A stretch of 64,000 nucleotides of DNA from Bacteroides sp. CAG:1060_57_27 (GCA_001915575.1 MNQT01000013.1:61507-125506), one strand, 5' to 3'; counted from the stretch's first letter, positions 1 to 10,386 are shown. Notes: generated by a model not told the origin, from the sequence alone. Program-made: numbers and translations.

Positions 1-1
1 C

Positions 2-3000
2 TCGCAGGCGGAATACGGCTGCGGCGACCGTGCATACGACATGGCGAGGGAAGCGGCGCGCATAGCCCGCGGCGCCGCCGACTCCGCAGGACGCACGGTA
101 TGGGTGGCCGGAAGCGCAGGCCCCAGCTCGAAATCGCTCTCGCTCGCACAGGACCTGTCCGACCCGGCCTTCAGGGCCGTCAGCTTCGACGACATGGCCG
201 AAGCCTACGGAGAGCAGTTCAGAGGCCTGATTGACGGAGGCGCAGACCTCATACTTCTCGAGACCTGCTTCGACGCCCTCAACACCAAGGCCGCTATATA
301 TGCCCTCGAGACAATCTTCGCGCAGAACCCTTCCCTGCGCCGTCCGGTAATGATTTCCGCTTCGGCGAGCGACCGCAGCGGAAGGACGCTCACCGGGCAG
401 ACCATAGAAGCCTTCTACCGCTCGGTATGCCATGCAAGGCCCCTGTCGTTCGGGCTGAACTGCTCCCTCGGGGCGGAGGAGCTCGCACCGCTGATAAGGG
501 ACGTGGCCAGCTGGGCCGAATGCGCCGTGAGCCTGCATCCCAACGCAGGACTGCCCAACGAACTGGGTTCCTACGACCAGAGCCCCGAGACCATGGCCGG
601 AGCACTTGCTGCGCTTGCCTCGGAGGGCGTGCTGAACATTGCGGGAGGCTGCTGCGGCACGACGCCGGAGCACATAGCGGCGATAGCGGAGGCGCTCGCG
701 GGAGCTCCCTTCCGCCCTGCCGCGAAAAAGACGGACTGCCTGTATGTGAGCGGTCTGGAATCAGTCTGCATAGACAGGAAGATGAATTTCACGAACGTGG
801 GCGAAAGGGCCAATGTCGCCGGTTCGCGCAAGTTCGCAAGGCTCATAGCGTCAGGAGACTACGAGAAGGCCCTCGAAGTGGCCGCCTCGCAGATAGAGGG
901 AGGAGCCTCGGTAATAGACATAAGCATGGACGACGCCATGCTCGACCCGGCGGCCGAAATGGAGAAGTTCCTCCGATATGTCGCCAACGACCCCGCAGTG
1001 GCGAAGGCGGCCATAATGGTGGATTCCTCCGACTGGGCCGCGATACTTGCAGGGCTCAAGAACGCCCAGGGCCGGTGCATAGTGAACTCAATATCGCTCA
1101 AGGAAGGCGAGGAGGCCTTCCTGCGCAAGGCCTCGGAACTGCGCAGGCTCGGAGCCGCGGTAGTCGTAATGGCCTTCGACGAGCAGGGGCAGGCCACGGA
1201 CTACGGGCGCAAGATACAGATATGCGGCAGGGCCTACCGCCTGCTGTGTGAAAAGGCAGGATTCGCACCGGAAGAGATAATACTCGACCCGGGAGTACTC
1301 GCCGTAGGCACAGGCATACGCGAGCACTCCCACTACGGGACAGACTTCATCCGCGCCGTGAAATGGATAAAGGAGAACCTTCCCGGAGCGCTCACATCGG
1401 GAGGCATATCCAACCTGTCCTTCGCGTTCAGGGGCAACAATCCCGTCCGCGAGGCCATGCACTCCGTATTCCTCTACCACGCCATAGGTGCCGGGCTGGA
1501 CATGGGCATAGTCAATCCCGGGATGCTCCAGGTCTACGACGACATCGAGCCCGGGCTGCGCAAATGCGTCAGCGACGTCATACTGGACACCGACGGACAG
1601 GCCACTGAAAGGCTGCTCGCAAAGGCGGCGCAGATACAGAAGCTCGCCCGGGAGGCGGAAGCCGGCGCGGCAGGCTCATCGGCAGACGGCAGCGCAGAGG
1701 CGGCCGGCGGGGATGCAGAAGACAAGGGAACTGCGGCGGACAGGCTCCGCAAGTCCCTCGTAAGAGGCTCGTCGCCGACCCTTGCCGAGGATGTCATGGA
1801 ATGTCTCAAAGACCTGGGCGGCAGGGCCGTGGACGTGATAGAGGGGCCGCTGATGTCCGGAATGGAAAAGGTGGGGCAGCTGTTCGGCGAAGGAAAGATG
1901 TTCCTGCCGCAGGTGGTAAAGTCCGCGAAGACGATGCGCGACGCGGTAGCCGTCCTGGAGCCCTATATGAAAGGTGACCCTTCCGTCTCCGGGACAAGAC
2001 GCAGGCCTCTGATACTGCTGGCCACGGTCAAGGGCGACGTCCACGACATAGGAAAGAACATAGTAGGCATAGTCATGGGCTGCAACGGCTTCGAGGTCTG
2101 CGACCTGGGTGTCATGGTCCCGGTGGAACAGATACTCGACAGGGCGGCAGAGACCGGGGCGGACATAATAGGCGTCAGCGGACTCATCACCCCCTCGCTG
2201 CACCAGATGGAACAGCTGTGCCGCGAAATGGCTGCCAGAGGGCTCTCTACGCCGCTGCTGGTGGGAGGCGCTACCACCTCGGCCCTGCACACGGCCGTGA
2301 AGCTGGCTCCCCTGTACGACCATGTATTCTACGGCGCCGACGCCTCGGCCAGTGCCGTACTGGCGGGAAGGCTGATGTCGTCGAGGCAGGAATGCGAAGA
2401 CGAGCAGCACGCCGCACAGGACAGGCTGCGCGCCCTCTACGCTGAATCCCGCGCCGGCAGGGCAGCCGCGGCGGCCGCTGCCCCGAGAGAGCCTTTCCCG
2501 GCGGAGAGCTTCCTGCACGGCAAGGTATTCGACGATATCTGCGGCAGAGAACTCAAGATAAAGGATGTCCTGCCGTACTTCGACTGGAAGCTGTTCTATG
2601 TCAGCCTCGGAGTGAAGGACAGTTCCGACGAGGCGGCCGCCAGGCTCAACGGCGACACCATACGGGCTATCGACCGCCTGATGAACGACGGTCTGTGCAG
2701 GATTACGGTATGTGCGAGGTTCGATGCGTGCGTGAGCCGCGGCGACGACATAGTCTGCGACAGCTACACCCTGCCCATGCTGCGGCAGGAAGACGGCGAC
2801 AGGCTTTCGCTGAGCGACTTCGCCGCACCGGAGCGCTACGGCTTCGCCTCCCCCGTCGGAATGTTCGCAGTCAGCGTTAGGCTCGACGAGGATGCCGGAT
2901 CCGGCGGCAGTCACCGCTCCACCGGAGGGAAGAGTCTCGACTACGACAGCCTGCTCGAAAGGTCGATAATGGTCACCCTCGCCGAAGCCGCCGCAAGCTG

Positions 3001-3325
3001 GATCGACACCGGACTCAGGCACCGCCTGCCCGAAGGCTCCGCATTCAGGATAGTGCGTCCGGCGGCCGGATACGCCAGCTGCCCCGACCACTCCCTCAAA
3101 AAGGACATTCTCGCCCTGCTCCCGGGCGCGGACAGGCTCGGGATCAGCCTCACGGAATCTTACGCGATGATTCCCGACTCCAGCATCTGCGGGCTCATAT
3201 TCGTCCACCCCGAAGCCTGCTACCCGGAGATACGCGGGATAAGCCGGAAAACGGCGGAGGACTATGCCCGCCGCCGTGGTATGTCGGATTCAGAGATGCA
3301 GGGACTGCTCGGGAACCTACTCTGA
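2..3325 (+). CDS. metH: Cobalamin-dependent methionine synthase, 5' end missing
   Basis: Methyl transfer from methyltetrahydrofolate to homocysteine via B12, in the cytoplasm. The frame is already open at base 2, so about 100 N-terminal residues of the roughly 1,200 expected lie outside the window. Visible in order: the rest of the homocysteine domain with the zinc motif GGCCGTT (near base 640), the pterin domain ([11 protein letters not shown], near 785), the B12 cap and Rossmann domain with the DxHxxG motif in GDVHDIGKN (near 2035), and the reactivation domain with the SAM-binding stretch [12 protein letters not shown] (near 3058) and LTESYAM. An Ala/Gly-rich linker (about 1640-1740) separates the pterin and B12 modules. 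Its stop overlaps the convergent cysS 3' end by 9 bp. Identification is secure; only the start is unknown. Confidence 0.96.
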   Translation, partial: SQAEYGCGDRAYDMAREAARIARGAADSAGRTVWVAGSAGPSSKSLSLAQDLSDPAFRAVSFDDMAEAYGEQFRGLIDGGADLILLETCFDALNTKAAIYALETIFAQNPSLRRPVMISASASDRSGRTLTGQTIEAFYRSVCHARPLSFGLNCSLGAEELAPLIRDVASWAECAVSLHPNAGLPNELGSYDQSPETMAGALAALASEGVLNIAGGCCGTTPEHIAAIAEALAGAPFRPAAKKTDCLYVSGLESVCIDRKMNFTNVGERANVAGSRKFARLIASGDYEKALEVAASQIEGGASVIDISMDDAMLDPAAEMEKFLRYVANDPAVAKAAIMVDSSDWAAILAGLKNAQGRCIVNSISLKEGEEAFLRKASELRRLGAAVVVMAFDEQGQATDYGRKIQICGRAYRLLCEKAGFAPEEIILDPGVLAVGTGIREHSHYGTDFIRAVKWIKENLPGALTSGGISNLSFAFRGNNPVREAMHSVFLYHAIGAGLDMGIVNPGMLQVYDDIEPGLRKCVSDVILDTDGQATERLLAKAAQIQKLAREAEAGAAGSSADGSAEAAGGDAEDKGTAADRLRKSLVRGSSPTLAEDVMECLKDLGGRAVDVIEGPLMSGMEKVGQLFGEGKMFLPQVVKSAKTMRDAVAVLEPYMKGDPSVSGTRRRPLILLATVKGDVHDIGKNIVGIVMGCNGFEVCDLGVMVPVEQILDRAAETGADIIGVSGLITPSLHQMEQLCREMAARGLSTPLLVGGATTSALHTAVKLAPLYDHVFYGADASASAVLAGRLMSSRQECEDEQHAAQDRLRALYAESRAGRAAAAAAAPREPFPAESFLHGKVFDDICGRELKIKDVLPYFDWKLFYVSLGVKDSSDEAAARLNGDTIRAIDRLMNDGLCRITVCARFDACVSRGDDIVCDSYTLPMLRQEDGDRLSLSDFAAPERYGFASPVGMFAVSVRLDEDAGSGGSHRSTGGKSLDYDSLLERSIMVTLAEAAASWIDTGLRHRLPEGSAFRIVRPAAGYASCPDHSLKKDILALLPGADRLGISLTESYAMIPDSSICGLIFVHPEACYPEIRGISRKTAEDYARRRGMSDSEMQGLLGNLL

Positions 3326-4846
3326 GAGTGTCCACTCGGCTCCGTCCCTGGTATCCTTGACCTGGATGCCGAGAGCCTTGAGGCAGTCGCGTATATGGTC
3401 GGAAGTGTTCCAGTCCTTCGCAGCCTTGGCTGCGGCGCGGCTTTCGAGCACCATGTCCATGAGTCCCGACACCACCTTGCCCATAGTCCCCTCCGACGAC
3501 TCCTCGTCCACGAGCCCGAGGACTCCGAACACTATGTCGTCGTAAACCTGCACGAGAGCCTTCAGGTCGGCCTCCGTAAGGCTCAGCTGTCCGGCCTTTG
3601 CCGAATTGATCATCCTCACGGACTCTGATATGTGGGCCAGCGCCTGGGGCGTGTTGAGATCGTCGCACAGGGCCTCGTACACTCCGTCGGCCACGGCCCT
3701 GACTTCCGCCGAGTCCGCACGGCACGCATCCGGAGCAAGCGAGTCGGAGAGGCTGCCGTATTCCGGCCTCGGCATGGGCTTTCCCGCCATGGCATAAAGG
3801 TCGCGGGCCGCCTGCATAAGCCGCTTCAGTCCTTTTTCCGCAGCCTTGAGCGCATCGTTGGAGAAGTCCAGCGTACCGCGGTAATGTGCCTGGAGTATGA
3901 AGAAGCGCACCGTCATGGGGCTGTACGCCTGGTCGAGCTTGGGATGATTCCCGCTGAAAAGCTCGGGCAGGGTGATGAAGTTGCCCAGAGACTTGCCCAT
4001 TTTCTGCCCGCCTATCGTTATGAGGTTGTTGTGCACCCAGTAATGTACGCCCTGCGTACCGCGCGAAGCCTGGTTCTGGGCTATCTCGCATTCGTGGTGG
4101 GGGAACATCAGGTCCATTCCGCCGCCGTGGATGTCGAACTCGCGTCCGAGATACTTCTCTCCCATGACCGAGCACTCGAGATGCCAGCCCGGGAAGCCCT
4201 CGCCCCAGGGGGACGGCCAGCGCATTATATGCTGCGGCTCGGCCTTCTTCCAGAGCGCGAAGTCGTACGGCGCACGCTTGTCGCCCTGCCCGTCGAGGCT
4301 CCTCGTGCCTTCCCGCGTATCGTCGAGATTGCGCCCGGAGAGCACCCCGTAATGGAAGTCCTCGTTGTATCTGCGCACGTCGAAATAAACGCTGCCGTTG
4401 CTCTCGTATGCATATCCGGCGTCGAGTATCTTCTTCACGGCCTCGATCTGCTCGATTATATGCCCCGACGCGCGCGGCTCTATGGACGGAGGGGCCACAT
4501 TGAGCTTGCGCATGGCCTCGTGATAGCGCAGCGTATAGGTCTGCACTACCTCCATAGGCTCCACCTGCTCCAGACGCGCCTTCTTGGATATCTTGTCCTC
4601 CCCCTCGTCGGCATCGTGCTCGAGGTGTCCCACATCGGTGATGTTGCGCACATAGCGCACCTTGTAGCCCAGGTGGCGCAGGAACTTGAACAGCACGTCG
4701 TAGGTGACGCCGGGCCTCGCATGTCCGAGATGCGCGTCGCCGTAGACCGTGGGGCCGCAGACATACATTCCGACATGGCCGGGGTTCACCGGCACGAAAA
4801 GTTCTTTCTTCCGCGTAAGCGTATTTGTAAGCAGGAGTTCTCTCAT
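3317..4846 (-). CDS. cysS: Cysteine--tRNA ligase
   Basis: Charges tRNA-Cys with cysteine in the cytoplasm. The 509-residue length is normal for the family. The HIGH-type motif HLGH is at residues 39-42 and KMGKS at 282-286; zinc ligands C30, C225 (HLECSVMG) and H250/E252 (HHECE) are present. I chose the ATG at 4846 because the protein then begins [14 protein letters not shown] like other CysS proteins; an upstream in-frame TTG at 4855 would sit inside the promoter palindrome. It is divergent from xth and convergent with metH. The start codon lies only 6 nt past a TACATTTG box, so the mRNA may be nearly leaderless. Confidence 0.96.
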   Translation of the reverse strand: MRELLLTNTLTRKKELFVPVNPGHVGMYVCGPTVYGDAHLGHARPGVTYDVLFKFLRHLGYKVRYVRNITDVGHLEHDADEGEDKISKKARLEQVEPMEVVQTYTLRYHEAMRKLNVAPPSIEPRASGHIIEQIEAVKKILDAGYAYESNGSVYFDVRRYNEDFHYGVLSGRNLDDTREGTRSLDGQGDKRAPYDFALWKKAEPQHIMRWPSPWGEGFPGWHLECSVMGEKYLGREFDIHGGGMDLMFPHHECEIAQNQASRGTQGVHYWVHNNLITIGGQKMGKSLGNFITLPELFSGNHPKLDQAYSPMTVRFFILQAHYRGTLDFSNDALKAAEKGLKRLMQAARDLYAMAGKPMPRPEYGSLSDSLAPDACRADSAEVRAVADGVYEALCDDLNTPQALAHISESVRMINSAKAGQLSLTEADLKALVQVYDDIVFGVLGLVDEESSEGTMGKVVSGLMDMVLESRAAAKAAKDWNTSDHIRDCLKALGIQVKDTRDGAEWTLSE

Positions 4847-4852
4847 ATCCTG

Positions 4853-4880
4853 CAAATGTACGAATTAATTCGTACATTTG
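4853..4880. promoter_or_regulatory. Perfect 28-bp palindrome holding divergent -7 boxes for cysS and xth
   Basis: Bases 4853-4880 are a perfect palindrome with core TGTACGAATTAATTCGTACA. Each end reads TACATTTG outward, matching the Bacteroidota -7 consensus TAnnTTTG. The xth ATG starts 5 nt after the right box and the cysS ATG 6 nt after the left one. No clear -33 TTTG lies at the expected spacing on either side. The symmetry could also be an operator for a dimeric regulator. Confidence 0.7.
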
Positions 4881-4885
4881 GCGTT

Positions 4886-5635
4886 ATGAAACTTATAAGT
4901 TGGAATGTGAACGGCCTCAGGGCCGTGGCCGGGAAAGGCTTTGCGGAGACGTTCCGGAGTCTGGACGCGGACATCGTATGCCTGCAGGAGACGAAACTCC
5001 AGCAGGGACAGATAGACCTCGAATTCGAAGGCTACGGCTCGTGGTGGAACTATGCCGAGAAGAAGGGCTATTCCGGCACCTGCATATATTCGAGGGTGGA
5101 GCCGCTGTCGGTGACATACGGAATCGGAGCCGACGAGCACGACCGCGAGGGCAGGGTCATCTGCTTCGAGACGCCGGACTTCTACCTAGTCAACGTCTAT
5201 ACCCCCAACTCTCAGGACGGGCTCAGGAGACTCGGCTACAGGATGCAGTGGGAGGACGCATTCCGGGAATACGCAGGAGGGCTGGCAAGGCGCAAGGGCG
5301 TGGTGATATGCGGAGACATGAACGTCGCCCATGAAGAGATAGACCTCAGGAACCCCGCCACCAACCACCAGAATGCAGGATTCACCGACGAGGAGAGAGG
5401 CAGGATGAGCCGGCTTCTCGGGAGCGGCTTCTGCGACAGCTGGCGGCACCAGCATCCCGACGAGGCAAAATATTCCTGGTGGTCGTACAGGATGCGCGCC
5501 CGCGAGAGGAACGTAGGGTGGAGAATCGACTACTTCCTCGTATCGGACAGCCTCGTCCCCCGCATAGTCTCCACCGACATCCACAACGAGATCTTCGGCT
5601 CAGACCACTGTCCGGTCGAGCTCGTCCTCCGATAG
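4886..5635 (+). CDS. xth: Exodeoxyribonuclease III (AP endonuclease family)
   Basis: Class II AP endonuclease and 3'-5' exonuclease for base-excision repair. It has 249 residues, typical of bacterial ExoA/Xth. Visible motifs are WNVNGLRA at the N-terminus, the metal-binding ETK (E35), GDMNVAH, and the catalytic D240-H241 of SDHCPVEL at the C-terminus. The ATG at 4886 gives the canonical start MKLISWNVNG. The same frame is open far upstream, but that part is antisense to cysS and not coding. The start lies 5 nt from a -7 box, so the transcript may have almost no leader. Confidence 0.95.
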   Translation: MKLISWNVNGLRAVAGKGFAETFRSLDADIVCLQETKLQQGQIDLEFEGYGSWWNYAEKKGYSGTCIYSRVEPLSVTYGIGADEHDREGRVICFETPDFYLVNVYTPNSQDGLRRLGYRMQWEDAFREYAGGLARRKGVVICGDMNVAHEEIDLRNPATNHQNAGFTDEERGRMSRLLGSGFCDSWRHQHPDEAKYSWWSYRMRARERNVGWRIDYFLVSDSLVPRIVSTDIHNEIFGSDHCPVELVLR

Positions 5636-5676
5636 CGCCCACGGCGGCACGGGACCACGGAGCCGCGGCCGCGAGG

Positions 5677-6600
5677 CTACTTCTCAGCCTTGCGGTGCGC
5701 CATGATCTCCAGGAAGGTGACGAGGGCCGCGCCTACCAGTGCCCAGACTATAGCCCAGGGAATCTGCATGTCTATCTCGAGCAGAGTGCCCTCGCGCAGC
5801 AGCTGCGCCTCCCTGACGGTCTCCATGTCGCTCCAGGGCCATACCTTGACGAGCGAACCGATGATGAAACCTACCAGCACGAGCAGGGTCGACCTGTGAT
5901 AGCGCGCAAGCAGCCAGTGCAGGAATTTCGAGAACGCCAGTATGCCGACCAGCGCACCCAGGATAAATACAAGCACCACTGCGAAATCGAGGAGCACGCC
6001 CTCGCCCGAAAGGATTTTCGTGAGCGTGGAGAGCATGAACTCGTATTTTCCGAGTATCAGAAGTATGAAGCTTCCGCTGATGCCGGGAAGTATCATCGCG
6101 CATATCGCGATCGCTCCCGACAGGAATATGAACCACAGCGCGTCCGGCGTCTGGGTGGGCGACAGCGTACACACCACGACGCCGAGTATGATGCCGAGCA
6201 CCAGCATCACGAAGTCCTTCCCCTTCCATCCCTTGATGTCCCTGAGCATGAAGACGGACGAGGCCACGATCAGGCCGAAGAAGAACGCCCATGTGGGAAT
6301 CGGTTCATAGTTCAGGAGATAGGTCATCAGCTTCGCAAGCGACATTATGCTGATGAGTATGCCCGCGACCACGGATATCAGGAAATTGCCGTTGATGTGT
6401 TTCCAGAAATCACGGAACTTTCCCTTGAACAGCAGCTTCACCGCAGTGCCGTTGATAGAGTTTATGGAGCCTACGAGTTCCTCGTAGATTCCTGTCATGA
6501 ATGCTATGGTACCGCCCGAGACTCCGGGAATCACGTCGGCAGCACCCATACCTATGCCCTTGAGGCCGACGAGAAGATACTTCTTCAGAGATGTTGTCAT
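5677..6600 (-). CDS. DUF368 family membrane protein
   Basis: Polytopic membrane protein of 308 residues with about eight hydrophobic segments. The N-terminal stretch GMGAADVIPGVSGGTIAF and a repeated PGISGSF motif are hallmarks of DUF368, a family related to polyprenyl-phosphate transporters; the substrate here is inferred at best. I chose the ATG at 6600 (MTTSLKKYLL): it overlaps the stop of the preceding gene by 4 nt, indicating translational coupling, whereas earlier starts would lie inside that gene. Confidence 0.88.
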   Translation of the reverse strand: MTTSLKKYLLVGLKGIGMGAADVIPGVSGGTIAFMTGIYEELVGSINSINGTAVKLLFKGKFRDFWKHINGNFLISVVAGILISIMSLAKLMTYLLNYEPIPTWAFFFGLIVASSVFMLRDIKGWKGKDFVMLVLGIILGVVVCTLSPTQTPDALWFIFLSGAIAICAMILPGISGSFILLILGKYEFMLSTLTKILSGEGVLLDFAVVLVFILGALVGILAFSKFLHWLLARYHRSTLLVLVGFIIGSLVKVWPWSDMETVREAQLLREGTLLEIDMQIPWAIVWALVGAALVTFLEIMAHRKAEK

Positions 6601-7079
6601 TTGATCTTCAGTAAATATTCTGTAATTGCCCCGAAGAGCGCAAGCTGGTCGAGCCGCGCACCGTCGGGTGGAGTAACCGTCATGTCGTATATCCCTCCCT
6701 CCAGGGGGAAACATCCTATCTTGAACTTCGCCGGGCTGCACCTCGCCTCGAATTCGGAAGCGAAATCGTCATCCCGGCACGACAGGGAAATGAAAAGATC
6801 CTCGCCGCGGGGCTTCTCTCCGGGCAGCCTGAAGGCACGGCGCATGTAGCCGGCATGGTTCAGCTGCTCCTGACCGGGAGAGAGGACTGTCAGGGCGATA
6901 CCGCGGCCGCCGAAGAACTCTTTCGCCGCAGCTTCGGCCGCATCCGCCTCGGGAGCCGTCCTGTCGATGAATACCACGGCGGAATGCAGGTCCGCAAGAG
7001 GCACGATGCCGTGCTCCGCCATGCTCCTGTTCTTTTTCAGGGCGAAGCGGCGCAGAATATATTTCAGCGGACTTGTCAT
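6597..7079 (-). CDS. Conserved hypothetical protein, 160 residues
   Basis: I do not recognise a named family with confidence. The protein is soluble, starts with a basic segment (MTSPLKYILRRFALKKNR) and has an alternating strand/helix pattern (AVVFIDRT, GIALTVLSP, EDLFISLSCRDDDF, KIGCFPLEGGIYDMTV) suggesting an alpha/beta fold. No signal peptide or membrane helix is visible. It overlaps the kinase gene upstream and the DUF368 gene downstream by 4 nt each, so the three are translationally coupled; the link to kinase or permease function is unknown. Confidence 0.75.
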   Translation of the reverse strand: MTSPLKYILRRFALKKNRSMAEHGIVPLADLHSAVVFIDRTAPEADAAEAAAKEFFGGRGIALTVLSPGQEQLNHAGYMRRAFRLPGEKPRGEDLFISLSCRDDDFASEFEARCSPAKFKIGCFPLEGGIYDMTVTPPDGARLDQLALFGAITEYLLKIK

Positions 7080-8089
7080 CTCTGCTCAACGGAGGCGAAA
7101 AGTCCGCGTATTTCCTGCTTCGCCACATGCCAGCGGGGAACATCGATCTTGGTACCCACGACCTCGACCACCTTCGCGGCTATTATCGACCCGGCCTCGC
7201 CGCAGACCTTGAGAGGCATCCCGAGGGAATGCGCATACAGGAATCCGGCAGCATAGGTATCCCCGGCTCCCGTGGCGTCGACAGTATCGGCAGGCCACGC
7301 CTCGATGAAATGTCTTTCGTCGCCCGACTTTATCCAGCTGCCGTCTTTGCCGACCTTGACCACCGCGATACTGCAGAGACGGGAAATCTCGTCGAGAGCC
7401 TCCACGGGGTCGGAGAGCTTGGTGAACGCCTTGGACTCGGTCTCGTTGGCGAAGACTATGTCGACATATTTCTCGACTATGTCGTGCAGGAAGGCCAGGT
7501 TGGATTCCACTACATTGTAGGAAGCCATGTCGAGGGAGATTATGCAGCCGGCCTCGTGCGCATATTCCACGGCACGGCGTATAAGCTGCTGGTTCTGCAC
7601 CAGATAGCCCTCTATATGGAAGTAGTCGTAGCCCTCGAACCATTCCTTGCGGAGGTCGGAGGGGACGAGGTCGAGCGCGGCGCCGAGATACACGGCAAAG
7701 GTGCGCTCGGCATTGGCGCCGGTCACGAATACCATGGAGCGGCCGCTCGAATGCTCTCCGTACAGCAGCCTTGTCTTGACGCCGTACTGCTCCTGGTCGC
7801 TCTTGAACAGGTGTCCGAGTTCGTCGTCGCCTATCTTGCCGATGAAGCTGGAGGGCATCCCGAGTATCGAAGTACAGGTAATCGTGTTGGCGGCCGAACC
7901 GCCGGCCACATACTTGACGCCGAGAGGCCTGAGGGCCGCCCATATCTTGTCGCCCGTCTCCATGTCGACATGCTGCATGCTGCCCTTGGGCAGATGAAAG
8001 GTCTTCAGGAGCGTGTCGTCGGGGAGCACGGCAAGTATGTCGGTAAGCGCATTGCCTATTCCAAGTATAGTCTTTACACCAGAACTCAT
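7076..8089 (-). CDS. PfkB-family sugar/nucleoside kinase
   Basis: Cytosolic kinase of the ribokinase/adenosine kinase superfamily, 337 residues. The N-terminal glycine-rich GGSAANT and the anion-hole/catalytic motif DATGAGDT (residues 271-278, catalytic Asp at 277) are present. Overall shape resembles the bacterial adenosine-kinase-like group, but the substrate cannot be settled from sequence. I chose the ATG at 8089 over an upstream TTG at 8095. A TATTTTTG -7 box at 8112-8119 on the minus strand precedes it by 22 nt. It heads a coupled operon with the hypothetical and DUF368 genes. Confidence 0.9.
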   Translation of the reverse strand: MSSGVKTILGIGNALTDILAVLPDDTLLKTFHLPKGSMQHVDMETGDKIWAALRPLGVKYVAGGSAANTITCTSILGMPSSFIGKIGDDELGHLFKSDQEQYGVKTRLLYGEHSSGRSMVFVTGANAERTFAVYLGAALDLVPSDLRKEWFEGYDYFHIEGYLVQNQQLIRRAVEYAHEAGCIISLDMASYNVVESNLAFLHDIVEKYVDIVFANETESKAFTKLSDPVEALDEISRLCSIAVVKVGKDGSWIKSGDERHFIEAWPADTVDATGAGDTYAAGFLYAHSLGMPLKVCGEAGSIIAAKVVEVVGTKIDVPRWHVAKQEIRGLFASVEQR

Positions 8090-8111
8090 GAGCAAGTCGG
8101 ATTTTAATACG

Positions 8112-8130
8112 CAAAAATAGCATATATTTG
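8112..8130. promoter_or_regulatory. Divergent -7 boxes for the PfkB kinase and the flippase-like gene
   Basis: On the minus strand, TATTTTTG (8119 to 8112) sits 22 nt before the kinase ATG. On the plus strand, TATATTTG (8123-8130) sits 6 nt before the ATG at 8137. Both fit TAnnTTTG. No convincing -33 box lies at the usual distance. Confidence 0.65.
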
Positions 8131-8136
8131 CAAATT

Positions 8137-9120
8137 ATGGGCAAAAGAACTTTCAATGTAATAAAGTACGCGCTGTCCTTCCTGCTCGCCGGAGTCCTGC
8201 TGTATTTCGCGTTCAGCGGTATCGACTGGCAGCAGTTCGCAAGAGATTTCAGGCAGACCCGCTGGGGCTACGTCATACTGTTCTTCGCCGTATCCACGCT
8301 CGCCCTCGTGTTCAGGGAGGAGAGGTGGAGGGCTCTTGTCGAACCCTTCGATCCCGAAGTGCGCAGGATGAAGGTATGGGACGCCATAAACGTGAGCAAC
8401 ATCGCGAATGTGGTGCTTCCGGGAGCCGGAGAGTTCCTAAGGTGCGGCTACCTCAAGAGCAGGAACGTGAGCTACGACAAGGTCTTCGGAACGATAGTCT
8501 GCGAGCGCATCTGCGACGTGATCTCCATAGCCGTCATCTTCGTGATCGTGCTGGCCGCGAAGTGGGACACTTTCGGCGGATTCTTCTCCGAACACATCCT
8601 CGGCTCGATCGGATCCGGCCGGGACCTGTCTCTATGGTGGATAGCCGCCGCGCTGGCCGTGATTGCCGCCGCCTACCTAATACTGGTGTTCAGGCTGCGC
8701 GGACGCAGCAGGTTCTGCGAGAAGAACGCCAGGGCGATATCGAATATCTTCTCCGGGCTTGCCGTCATAGCCAGGGTGCGCAACAAGTGGGCATTCGTCC
8801 TGTATACCATAGGGATATGGGTGATGTACCTGCTGATGTGCTACTTCATGTTCCTCGCGGTGCCTCCGCTCTCGCATCTCGGGCTTATGGACGCGCTGGT
8901 GATCTCGGGCGTCGGGAACATAGCGTCCGTGATACCCGTACCCGGAGGGATCGGAGCCTACCACTATCTGGTGTCGCTGTGTCTGGAATCGCTGTACGGA
9001 GTGCAGTGGGAGACGGGCATACTCTATGCGACCCTCAACCACGAACTCCACGCGATACTGATAATTGTGTACGGATGCCTGTCGTACCTGCACCTGACCC
9101 TGAAAAGAAAAAACTCCTGA
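8137..9120 (+). CDS. LPG-synthase-type transmembrane protein (flippase-like)
   Basis: Integral membrane protein of 327 residues with about eight hydrophobic helices (for example YALSFLLAGVLLYFAF at 9-24). Motifs such as FREERWRALVEP, ANVVLPGAGEFLRCGYL and ASVIPVPGGIGAYHYL belong to the lysylphosphatidylglycerol-synthase transmembrane family (UPF0104/AglD-like). No catalytic LPG synthase domain is attached, so a lipid-flipping role is only inference. The ATG at 8137 gives MGKRTFNVIK; a TTG at 8128 would lie inside the -7 box. It is followed after 1 nt by asnA, so the two are probably cotranscribed. Confidence 0.85.
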   Translation: MGKRTFNVIKYALSFLLAGVLLYFAFSGIDWQQFARDFRQTRWGYVILFFAVSTLALVFREERWRALVEPFDPEVRRMKVWDAINVSNIANVVLPGAGEFLRCGYLKSRNVSYDKVFGTIVCERICDVISIAVIFVIVLAAKWDTFGGFFSEHILGSIGSGRDLSLWWIAAALAVIAAAYLILVFRLRGRSRFCEKNARAISNIFSGLAVIARVRNKWAFVLYTIGIWVMYLLMCYFMFLAVPPLSHLGLMDALVISGVGNIASVIPVPGGIGAYHYLVSLCLESLYGVQWETGILYATLNHELHAILIIVYGCLSYLHLTLKRKNS

Positions 9121-9121
9121 T

Positions 9122-10159
9122 ATGAACCTGACCATTCCCGAAGGATACAAGAACATACTCGGCAGTGTAGAGAACACCGAAAAGGCTATCAAGAGCGTCA
9201 AGGACATGTTCCAGGACAACCTGTCGGCACAGTTGACCCTGCTCCGCGTCACGGCGCCGATGACCGTGCCCTCCGGCTCAGGACTGAACGACGACCTCAA
9301 CGGAACCGAGAGGCCTGTATCCTTCCCCGTAAAGGACATGGGAGACGCCAGGGCAGAGGTCGTACATTCCCTCGCCAAATGGAAAAGGCTGAAGCTCGCG
9401 CAGATGGGTGTCTGTCCCGGAAGGGGCATCTATACCGACATGAACGCCCTGCGCCCCGACGAGCAGCTCGACAACATCCATTCCATATATGTCGACCAGT
9501 GGGACTGGGAAAAGGTCATCCGTCCCGAAGAACGAAGCCTGGAATTCCTCAAGAAGACGGTCCGCCGCATCTACGAAGCAATCAAGGTGACGGAGAACAA
9601 GCTCTTCGTCGAATTTCCCCGGCTCGCGCCCGCACTTCCGGACGAGATACATTTCATCCACTCCGAGCAGCTGCTGCAGGCCTGTCCCGGACTCGAACCG
9701 AAACAGAGGGAGGCCGAAATAGTCAGAAAATACGGGGCGGTCTTCATCATCGGCATCGGAGGAGACCTGTCCGACGGCGCTCCGCACGACGGCAGGGCGG
9801 CCGACTACGACGACTGGAGCAGCCCGAACTCCGACGGGTACAGTGGACTCAACGGCGACATCCTCGTGTGGAACCCTGTGCTGCAGGCACCTTTCGAACT
9901 CTCCAGCATGGGCATAAGGGTAGACCGCGACGCCCTGCTGAGACAGCTCTCGCTCCGCGGCGAGCAGCACAAGGCCTCCCTGCCGTTCCACAGCATGCTT
10001 CTGGAAGGAAAGCTGCCGCTCACGATAGGCGGAGGCATAGGCCAGTCGCGGCTCTGCATGTTCCTGCTGCGCAAGGCCCATATAGGAGAAATCCAGAGCA
10101 GCCTGTGGCCGGAGGAGATGCGCAGCACCTGCGCCGCAGCCGGAATCGAGCTGGCATAG
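9122..10159 (+). CDS. asnA: Aspartate--ammonia ligase (ammonia-dependent asparagine synthetase)
   Basis: Makes asparagine from aspartate, ammonia and ATP. The 345-residue protein is normal length for AsnA, a class II aminoacyl-tRNA-synthetase-like fold. Family stretches include TAPMTVPSGSGLNDDLNG, HSLAKWKR, IYVDQWDWEKV, and near the C-terminus the class II motif 3 region TIGGGIGQSRLCMF. The start codon lies 1 nt after the preceding stop. The gene is followed by the tRNA-Arg promoter. Confidence 0.96.
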   Translation: MNLTIPEGYKNILGSVENTEKAIKSVKDMFQDNLSAQLTLLRVTAPMTVPSGSGLNDDLNGTERPVSFPVKDMGDARAEVVHSLAKWKRLKLAQMGVCPGRGIYTDMNALRPDEQLDNIHSIYVDQWDWEKVIRPEERSLEFLKKTVRRIYEAIKVTENKLFVEFPRLAPALPDEIHFIHSEQLLQACPGLEPKQREAEIVRKYGAVFIIGIGGDLSDGAPHDGRAADYDDWSSPNSDGYSGLNGDILVWNPVLQAPFELSSMGIRVDRDALLRQLSLRGEQHKASLPFHSMLLEGKLPLTIGGGIGQSRLCMFLLRKAHIGEIQSSLWPEEMRSTCAAAGIELA

Positions 10160-10226
10160 CGGGAAAACCGCCGGCACGGGCAAACACAGGTACAGGACAG
10201 GTGCTGGTGCTGGTAGGAAAAGCGCA

Positions 10227-10255
10227 TTGTTTTTTATGAATTATGCGTATATTTG
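10227..10255 (+). promoter_or_regulatory. Promoter of tRNA-Arg
   Basis: TTG at 10227-10229, an 18-nt spacer, then TATATTTG at 10248-10255: a good match to the Bacteroidota TTTG/TAnnTTTG promoter. The mature tRNA begins 36 nt downstream. Confidence 0.75.
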
Positions 10256-10290
10256 CAGTCTTATTGCATGCCGCCATGCGGCAAAGGCTC

Positions 10291-10364
10291 GGTTCCGTAG
10301 CTCAGTTGGATAGAGCAACAGCCTTCTAAGCTGTGGGTCGCGCGTTCGAATCGCGCCGGAATCA
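10291..10364 (+). tRNA. tRNA-Arg (anticodon UCU)
   Basis: A 74-nt cloverleaf. The acceptor arms GGTTCCG and CGGAATC pair with one G-U. The anticodon stem ACAGC/GCTGT encloses loop CTTCTAA, giving anticodon TCT, which reads AGA and AGG. The T arm is GCGCG-TTCGAAT-CGCGC. CCA is not encoded. A promoter lies upstream and a terminator downstream, so it appears to be a monocistronic tRNA. Confidence 0.97.
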
Positions 10365-10386
10365 CAAGGATAATAACTGAATATCA

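Noticed and set aside
1676-3208. Long open frame antisense to metH
   Set aside because: The metH frame carries all family motifs through this region; the antisense product looks like nothing known.
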